Position numbers and translations under genes: made by a program
Notes under the pieces: model-generated
Seen by the model: only the letters and a program-made list of their open reading frames with translations
What the model was told of the DNA's origin: nothing
The model's database searches: none
Assembly: GCA_027563935.2 (NCBI GenBank)
Contig: CM050449.1
Location: 75,450,556-75,514,555 of the forward strand
Direction: 5' to 3'
Source of the DNA: Costus lasius
Lineage: Eukaryota; Streptophyta; Magnoliopsida; Zingiberales; Costaceae
Length of the DNA: 64,000 nt
Part shown: in pieces, positions 57,459 through 64,000 of the stretch
Layout: each line of letters starts with the position of its first letter
Position numbering within the stretch: position 1 is the stretch's first letter

Positions 57459-58778
57459 TGTTGTGTCCGCAAGTGCATGGATACTCAGAGTAATAATTAA
57501 GATATCGAACCACAGAGACCTCATTTGTCAAGTACCAAATAATTAATTTTTCACTAGCTAGGCAGTCGAAGATATGAAGCAAACTATCGAAAGCTACATG
57601 AAAATATCAGAGAAAGAGACTAGGACTAGGGTTTCATCCACCTTAATTTCCATGACTAGAGATACATAGATGTTCGTCAATCTAATTTTATTATGATAAA
57701 GATATAATTTACTTCAAAAAGAAATTATCTCACTCACGTGCAGACAATTTACAAAGAACCAATCCTCACTCTCATGCAGGATTTATTCAATGTTAAATAT
57801 AAGTAAATCGTTGACAAAGAACTCAAATATCACTTTCGTGCATCCAAATCTTATGTCAATTATCTCAAGTGAAAACTACATACTTCCATACTATAGTTTT
57901 CAAAGGTTCTACTTACGGTTCTCTAACGATCTGATACTTGATTTCTCACAGTATCATCATGTTTATTTCAATAACTCAATCCTAAATTCAAATTATCAAC
58001 ATGGCAATATACTTCTAAAATGAAGAAACAAGAACAAACCTAATTTCTTACAATGAGTTCATAACATTCAATTCTAGGGTTCCAAGTTCTCTCAAATTAC
58101 CTTTCGGTCCATACACAAAAACTCTAAAACATGTAAATAATATGAATCCAGGGAGAATTAAAGAGCAATTATCACATAAGTAGAATTATCACAGTAAAAT
58201 TATCCTGATTTAATAAATAAAAAATCATCTAGTCATTAAGAAATTAAGGGGATTTACTCCCCCATGTACCATAAGATGTCTAAGCTAGCATGGTCGAAGA
58301 ATTACAATAATCCATGGTTCAGATTGATTAAAAATTGAAAAGAAAGAAGAAATTACTAAACACACCATTACAGCCGTATTTTGCTCGATGAACAGTGCAA
58401 GCGACGATTTCTTTGTTGATTTCTCCTCTGATCGATCTCCTTTCACTCTGAAACTTCTGGGTATATTCTCCTCCTCCGGGCGAAGCTTCCCCTCAAGTAT
58501 CACGGCCAGAGATACACTGTACACTTCACGGTGGCGAAACCTCGGGCGACGGCAAAAATCTCGATTTCTCTTTAGAACTTCGATGAAAATTAGGGCTTTA
58601 CGTCCATGTATCTCCTTGTCGATCTGATGAGTATTTCCCTTTTTACAGATATCCAATTGATGGCCTGGATATCCGCGCAAGTATCAGACTTCAAATAGTC
58701 CATGAAAATCGCAATTCCAGGTTATAATTAGGGCTGTGTAATTCGTTACGGCAGTGTCGTAATAACTATAGGAGTTCT
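57459..58778 (-). mobile_element. 5' LTR of element J, truncated
   Basis: Left end TGTTGTGTCCGCAAGTGCAT is the reverse of the LTR end GGACACAACA. It is related to K's LTR (41469 back to about 40150) over its length, including CTAGGGTTTCATCCACCTTA and the GCACGAGAG-type repeats. The LTR start side is cut off at 58778 by a Copia LTR, leaving about 1.3 of an expected 1.85 kb. One palindrome unit remains at 58744-58762. Confidence 0.8.
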
Positions 58779-59045
58779 TGTTGGGAAACCTCGGGGACAT
58801 TTTACAATTTTTTTAGATATGGACATTACATGTTACATTGCACAGCGGAAGAATATCCCCGAAACAGGCCAGTCCCAAAATCCCAGTGAAGATCGTCAAG
58901 CAAGGGGGTCGACACGATGGGATAGTAAGTACCAAGAGCAAGCGTGGAGTTGATATCGAGGTAGGCGCCCAAGCGTTCGCCCTCTGTAATCTCACACACA
59001 CGGATGCCTCGAGGTCTCTTCTTCCTCGCCCAGTGCTAGCCTCGG
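58779..59045 (-). mobile_element. Copia family 3-type LTR, interrupted fragment
   Basis: TGTTGGGAAACCTCGGGGAC and the following 267 bp match the left ends of the LTRs at 50958 and 60955 (reverse orientation). It is cut at 59045 inside GTGCTAGCCTCGG, where another LTR starts. The remainder should lie beyond the window. Confidence 0.85.
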
Positions 59046-60736
59046 TGATGTGGGACCGAGGCAGGACCTTCGGAGGTCCGCCTGGGTTCGAAAGAAGCCC
59101 TCTAGGTATGGCTATCCTAGCTCCTAGACATGGCTTCCTTAGGACCCCATTTTGCTTATTTTGTCTTAGATTAGGGTGCATCATGTGGTAGGTTAGATCC
59201 ACCCTCCAATTACACCATGTAGTTACATTTCCAGGTTCCGCCACTTATGTATGGTAGGTTAGTGCATGCAATTGATGTAATAGATTAGGTCAACTCCATT
59301 TTGGGACTCAAGTCAAGATCAGGTCTAGCTATATCAAGGAGGCGCCAAGCTCAAACCCAATCCATCTTGAAGAGCACCATCAACAAATCCACCCAAGTTT
59401 CCACCATCCAAGTTAGCATCCATGTGGAGTTATTTGTCTTCATCCTCAACCGCCACTTTCCCTTGGGAGCAAAGGGAACCAAGCCAGCCACATATCAGCT
59501 TTTCTATAGCCTCAAAGAAGGAAGCATGCCAGCCCATCAAATCAAAGAGCAACTGGCAGTCCACCCTTACAAGTGCAGGTTGCTGCCCCCCCTATTTAGG
59601 GAATTGTTTGCTGTTCTCGCCCCCCAAAGCCACCAGCAGATCAGCCCTTGCAGTAGCTTAGGATTCACCCTTGCCACTTGAAGAAACGCTCCAAGCAAAG
59701 CTCTAGAAGACCAGTCTACAAATGGGGAAAACTCAGCCTTCTATGCGCCAACTCATTGTACCGTTGCTTGTTGAAATGTTTGACTTGCACATGCGCCAAA
59801 GGACCTGTTTTCTTGCTTGGCTTTGGTATTATAACCTTGTAACCTCTAGGACGAAAGGTAGAGTTGATATTTTGAAAAACAAATCTGATGTGTGTCTTCT
59901 AGTGTGTGTGCCACCTCCACTCTCCCCTCTTCTTCCCCCTTGCCGAAGCCTCCCCTCTCCACCTGCTTTCAGCCATTCGCCCTTTTCCTGATGTTTGGAG
60001 CTCTCGCCCCCCTCCTCCACTAGCAGTAAGAAGACTCCAATCTCAAGGGGAAGGAGCTGGTTCTCGTTTGGGCCAAAGATGAAGTTCCCTTCATCCAACC
60101 GAGACCAAGACCATCTTCCAAGCTAGCTAAGTCTTCCTTTCTCTTGGTTGTTGTGTTCTTTGATGTTTGTTGGGCAGATCCTTGCACTTATGCGGATTTC
60201 CTACAGGTGGCGCAAGGCCATGGAAGGACATGCAAGCCGCCCTTTCTTCCCTCCCCTCTAAACTAGCTAGTCTATGTTATGTTAGCAAGGGAACTTGGAG
60301 TCTAGACTCCCCCTTGATTGTTCTTGTGATAATGGCCTCTTAATATTCTTTCAAACTCACCCACGCATGTGTGGGGATGCTGTAATGCCATGGTTGTAAG
60401 CTCATAGGGCCCTACTTCGTGAGTATCAACCATTGGACCGGTGAAGAACGGGATGAACGTCCCTTCTATTCTCAAGGGGCGCAAGGTGAGTTCCTCCCCT
60501 AGTGTAGCTTTATTCCTTGTTGTAGAACCACATGCCTAAGATCTTGTTAAGCTTTCCTCTTGTTTTAGAAGTGGATGATAGAGCTAGCTTATTGAATGGT
60601 TTCAGTTTTCCCCTATAAGAGTATCAAAACCTAATTTCTCAAAGCGTTAGAGTTAATCGGTTTTCACTAATTATAAGTTAACTACAAACGTTTTCAAATG
60701 CGTTGTTTGAATGCGTGCATGACCCCACCCCCATCA
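59046..60736 (+). mobile_element. LTR of element I (5' LTR)
   Basis: TGATGTGGGACC to CCCCCATCA, 1691 bp, followed by a primer site 3 bases on. Only one LTR is in the window. No other copy exists here for comparison, so the left end is set by the break in the Copia LTR at 59045 together with the TG. The reading frames inside (for example 59301-59681) have no family match. Probably Ty3/Gypsy, given the gag start region, but not proven. Confidence 0.7.
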
Positions 60737-60954
60737 TCTTGGTATCAGAGCGAGTTCTTAGAGTAGGATTTTATAAGACCAAAAATTTATTTTCCTACTA
60801 CTAAGACGATTTTGGACCTAGGTGCTTGAAAGAATTTGATTAATTATATTCTACCACCTTAGGGTCTACTTTCAAAGCTCTACTTGTTTTCGAAAATGGC
60901 TACTAGATCCGGTGCTCCCTATGGTCTTAATCAAACTCTTGACCATGTGGTTAG
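60737..60954 (+). other. Primer site, leader and gag start of element I
   Basis: TGGTATCAGAGC at 60740-60751 complements initiator Met tRNA. An ATG at 60896 opens a frame of 20 codons (MATRSGAPYGLNQ...) cut by the LTR of element H at 60955. Too short for family assignment; the position suits gag. Confidence 0.6.
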
Positions 60955-63047
60955 TGTTGGGAAACCCCGGGGACATTTTACAATTTTCAGAGCCATGGAC
61001 ATACATTTTACGCAGCGGAAGAATGTCCCCGAAACAGGCTAGTCCCAAAAACCCAGTGAAGATCTCTTGCGAGGGGGTCGACACGATGTGATAGTAAGTA
61101 ACTTTAAGCAATTAGAAGCCGATGTCGATGAAGGCGCCCAAGTGTTCGCCCTCTGCAGTCTCACACACACGGATTCCTCAAGTTTTCTTCTTCCTCGCCC
61201 GGTGCTAGCCTCGGGAAGAAGATCCATGCCTTAGGAGAGTCCTCCAAGCAACTTGCGCAACCACCAAGATGTGATGCGCCAGGGAGATGGAAGGAGAAAA
61301 GAACGCCGCAAGCCTTCTTGTTCCTTTGCGCAAAGGAAAGGAAAACGAGAAGCATGCTTGCGCCCTTGATGGAAGAAGAAGAGCTCTAAGCTCTCCAAGC
61401 CGTCGCCCTCTAATGCTTCACGCCTCCAAGGAATTAGCATCATCAAGAGAGGGGGCGGCAAGGGCTTATTTATAGGAGCAAGAGGCGGTTAGGGGAGAAT
61501 GGCAAGTGTTGACAATTAGGGCATGATTCTAGGAGATTATCCAATCAAATATATTGATTAAATCTCCACTCCCATATGCGCCTAAGACTTGCCAAAGAAA
61601 GCATCAGCCATATGCACCCATATCATGCCATATGAGGCATTAATCCCATCCATGCGCCTAGACCTAGTCAAGGCAATATGATGGATTGCCTAATGTGGCT
61701 TGGGCGCAAGTCCTAATCCAATTAGGACTCTAATTATGTTAATAATCAGCCCACAATTGTCAAACACAATCCAATCAATTATCTTGTGTGATTTAATCAA
61801 ATCCAATTTGATTTAATCACCTAGGAGATACCAAACAAGGAATAGGCGCAAATCCTAGTCCAACTAGGATTCCATATGCGCCTATCCTATTAATTCATCC
61901 CCATTATACCCTTCAAGCCTCATAGCCCTTCAATACAACTTATTAGCAAGCCCAACTAAGCAATGGGCCAAGCCCAAAGTCCATTATGCATGTTAACCAA
62001 GCTATTGGATCCAATCCAATTTAACCCATGGTTAAATGAGGCTAACCATGGTTAATTTGATCGATATGCCAAAAACGGAAGTTGGCCCCAATAAGTTTCT
62101 TCCATCTCATCAGGCCCATTGGCGCTGATGAAATCTCCCAAATAGATCAGAGTTATCCAATTACTCGATCTAAAGGCTACCCGATCAATATGAATACTCG
62201 AGTATCAAGGTGTGCGACCCTGTAGGTTCCTCTAACGCTGGCAGTGCTGACCAAAGGTCATCACAAGTAGTGAGTGGCACCTAGCAGTGCATCGCTGCTA
62301 CCCAGGTTATTGGAATGGATATCGACATCGACATCCCCATCATCGCAACTAGGTACAGATGCATTACAGTCTCTTTGCCGTACTGATATCCGATTGGACA
62401 AGTGTGTCACCACTTGTTTTCATCCAATCACATGGCTATGACTAAAACAGGTTCTCACCTGGGTGTGGCCATACACTCTCAGTCATAGAACCATAAGGGA
62501 GCTCCATGGATATCATACTTCCCTAAGGAAGGTGCAAATCCTATGTCTGTCCATTGACCTTCTCATATGGGTCGTGACATGCTCAATGACAACCGTTATG
62601 ACCTCCCAACTACGGCGAGGTGTTAGGTTGTATCAAAGCAAGTCCCTAACCATATAGAATGATCAATGACCTCAAGTCAAGGGATCAATGCATCTCCTGT
62701 CACTTGTGAGGATAACTCATGACACCAAGTCATAGCCTCACAGCGGGTCTATCCAGTATATCCTCCAATGATATACCCATGTGTCTGCGTTAGCACCACG
62801 TGCCTAACCAGCCTACATACCAGTCTCACAAGTACCAGAGCTGTCCCATATCCACTCAGGTACATCGACTAGGGACAATCATTTGAGCACAGATCCAATC
62901 TGTCTCCAGGGACATTATCATGTAAGTACACAATCGCAGGTGTAGACAAACAATGATAACGACAATGCCAGAAAGATATATATTAATATCAGAGTCAAGT
63001 AGTACAAAGATGGACCAAAACTAGGTCCTAGGGCATATACACCAACA
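60955..63047 (-). mobile_element. 3' LTR of Copia element H (family 3)
   Basis: Reverse orientation, 2093 bp, the same length as the 5' LTR of F, with ends TGTTGGGAAA and CACCAACA on the plus strand. Directly right of it are the polypurine tract complement and pol in reverse, so this is the 3' LTR. The expected left target copy is GTTAG (60950-60954); the right copy is outside the window. Confidence 0.92.
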
Positions 63048-64000
63048 ATCTCCCACTTGCACTAAGACCTAGAGGTTGAGCAACCTCAACCCCATATCTC
63101 TAGTACAACCATCATGCTTCTGCTGCGCCAAAGCCTTGGTCAGTGGGTCTGCTAGATTGCTCTCTGTGTCAACTCTGCTAATCTTGACATTACCTCGATC
63201 AATGATCTTTCTGATCAGGTGAAATCTCCTGAGTATGCGTTTGGACCTTTGATGAGACCGTGGTTCCTTATTATGTGCAGTTCCCATTGTTGTCATAGTA
63301 GAGCTCAATGGGATCCATTGCACTTGGAACCACCTGAAGTTCAGAAAAGAACTTCCTGATCCAAACGGCTTCATTGGCTGCCTCAGAAGCAACCACATAC
63401 TCAGCTTCGGTTGTAGAATTAGCTATGGTGGATTGCTTGAAGCTCTTCCAGCAAACAGCACCTCCAACCATCTTAAACTAATAGCTGGTCTGCGATCTGA
63501 AGTCGTCAGGATCAGACTGGAACGACTCATCAGTGAAGCCCTGCACACTGAGTTCTTCCTGTCCCCGTAGACTTTATAGAATAAATCCTTAGTCCCTTTC
63601 AAGATACTCAAGGATATTCTTTACAGCCACCCAGTGCTGCAAACCTGGATTGGATTGGTATCGGCTGGTTATGCTTACAGCATAACCCACATCTGGTCTA
63701 GTACACAGCATTGCATACATGATTTATCCCATTGCCGAAGCATAGGGAAATCGACTCATGTTATCCCTCTCAGCCCGTGTTGTAGGACACTGGCTCTTTG
63801 AGAGAGTAAGGCCATCTCTCACTGGAAGGTATCCTTTCTTGGATTGCTCCAAGTTGAACCTCTCCAGGACCTTATCAATGTGGGTACTCTGACTAAGGGC
63901 CAAGAGCCTCTTGGATCTATCCCGGTAGATCCTCACGCCTAGAATATAGGCGGCCTCCCCTAAGTCCTTCATCTCGAAACACTTCCCTAACCATGTCTTC
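63048..64000 (-). pseudogene. Copia RNase H and RT of element H, partial
   Basis: ATCTCCCACTT (63048-63058) is the polypurine tract in reverse. Minus-strand frames 63398-63069, 63471-63271 and 63611-63423 give RNase H pieces (TTEAEYVVASEAANEAVWIR, SHQRSKRILRRFHLI, ADPLTKALAQQKHD). 63972-63724 gives RT (MKDLGEAAYILGVRIYRDRS, SQSTHIDKVLERFNLEQSKK, GYLPVRDGLTLSKSQCP). Several frameshifts and a stop after SAMG break it. The protein is closest to that of F, as expected from the shared LTR family. The element runs off the window. Confidence 0.88.

Larger units (their letters stand above)
26127..58778 (-). mobile_element. Athila/Tat-like Gypsy element J, split by K and L
   Basis: A minus-strand Ty3/Gypsy element spread over 26127-35473, 41470-41523 and 56565-58778, about 11.6 kb of its own sequence. 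The gag frame can be followed across both insertions. Order on the minus strand: LTR (partial), gag, protease, RT, RNase H, integrase, then extra gag-like frames and a long 3' region. RT before integrase identifies Gypsy. The integrase C terminus ([33 protein letters not shown]) is typical of the Athila/Tat group. The 3' LTR is missing at 26127. Confidence 0.82.

Noticed and set aside
59301..59681. 126-codon frame in the LTR of element I
   Set aside because: No recognisable domain, entirely within an LTR, no start context or neighbouring support.

Overview
The window is repeat-only DNA from a large, transposon-rich flowering-plant genome; I could not name the species. I found no host gene, tRNA, rRNA or CRISPR array. 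Nearly every base belongs to an LTR retrotransposon: Ty1/Copia elements with TG...CA LTRs of 1.7 to 2.3 kb and an initiator-Met-type primer site, or Ty3/Gypsy elements (an Athila/Tat-like group, a large solo LTR that looks Tekay/Del-like, and one unclassified). Most protein remnants are broken. The one long unbroken reading frame is the truncated pol at the left edge.

Layout. Positions 1-6879 hold Copia family 1: the 3' half of element A, an LTR, a heavily deleted copy B and another LTR, in tandem. Positions 6880-23668 are Copia family 2 element D on the minus strand, split by element C (family 1, 11807-20913), the most complete Copia copy. D's 5' LTR meets a second family 2 LTR (D', 23676-25944) head to head, with 7 bp between them, giving a palindrome of about 2.2 kb per arm. 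From 26127 to 58778 runs one old minus-strand Athila/Tat-like Gypsy element, J. Its gag lies in three pieces because two insertions landed in it: Gypsy element K (35474-41469) and a 3.4 kb solo LTR, L (41524-56564). L was in turn hit by Copia family 3 element F (44595-56199), and F's reverse transcriptase was hit by a solo LTR of its own broad family (50958-52914). On the right, J's 5' LTR is broken by a Copia LTR (58779), which is broken by another LTR element, I (59046), which is broken by Copia element H (60955 to the window end).

Exact target-site duplications support three insertions: AAATC for F, TATAT for the solo LTR in F, and CCGGT for L. K has a one-mismatch pair. The insertion order is therefore readable: J is oldest, then K and L, then F, then the solo LTR inside F. 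C is young judging by its almost identical LTRs, yet it already carries a mutated reverse transcriptase active site, a premature stop and frameshifts.

Points of most interest: a second gag-like reading frame with a CCHC knuckle and a long acidic tail downstream of pol in J, partly kept in K; an array of alternating palindromes with a period near 71 bp in the Gypsy LTRs; a hairpin in the U3 of all three Copia families with compensating base changes; and the head-to-head LTR palindrome.
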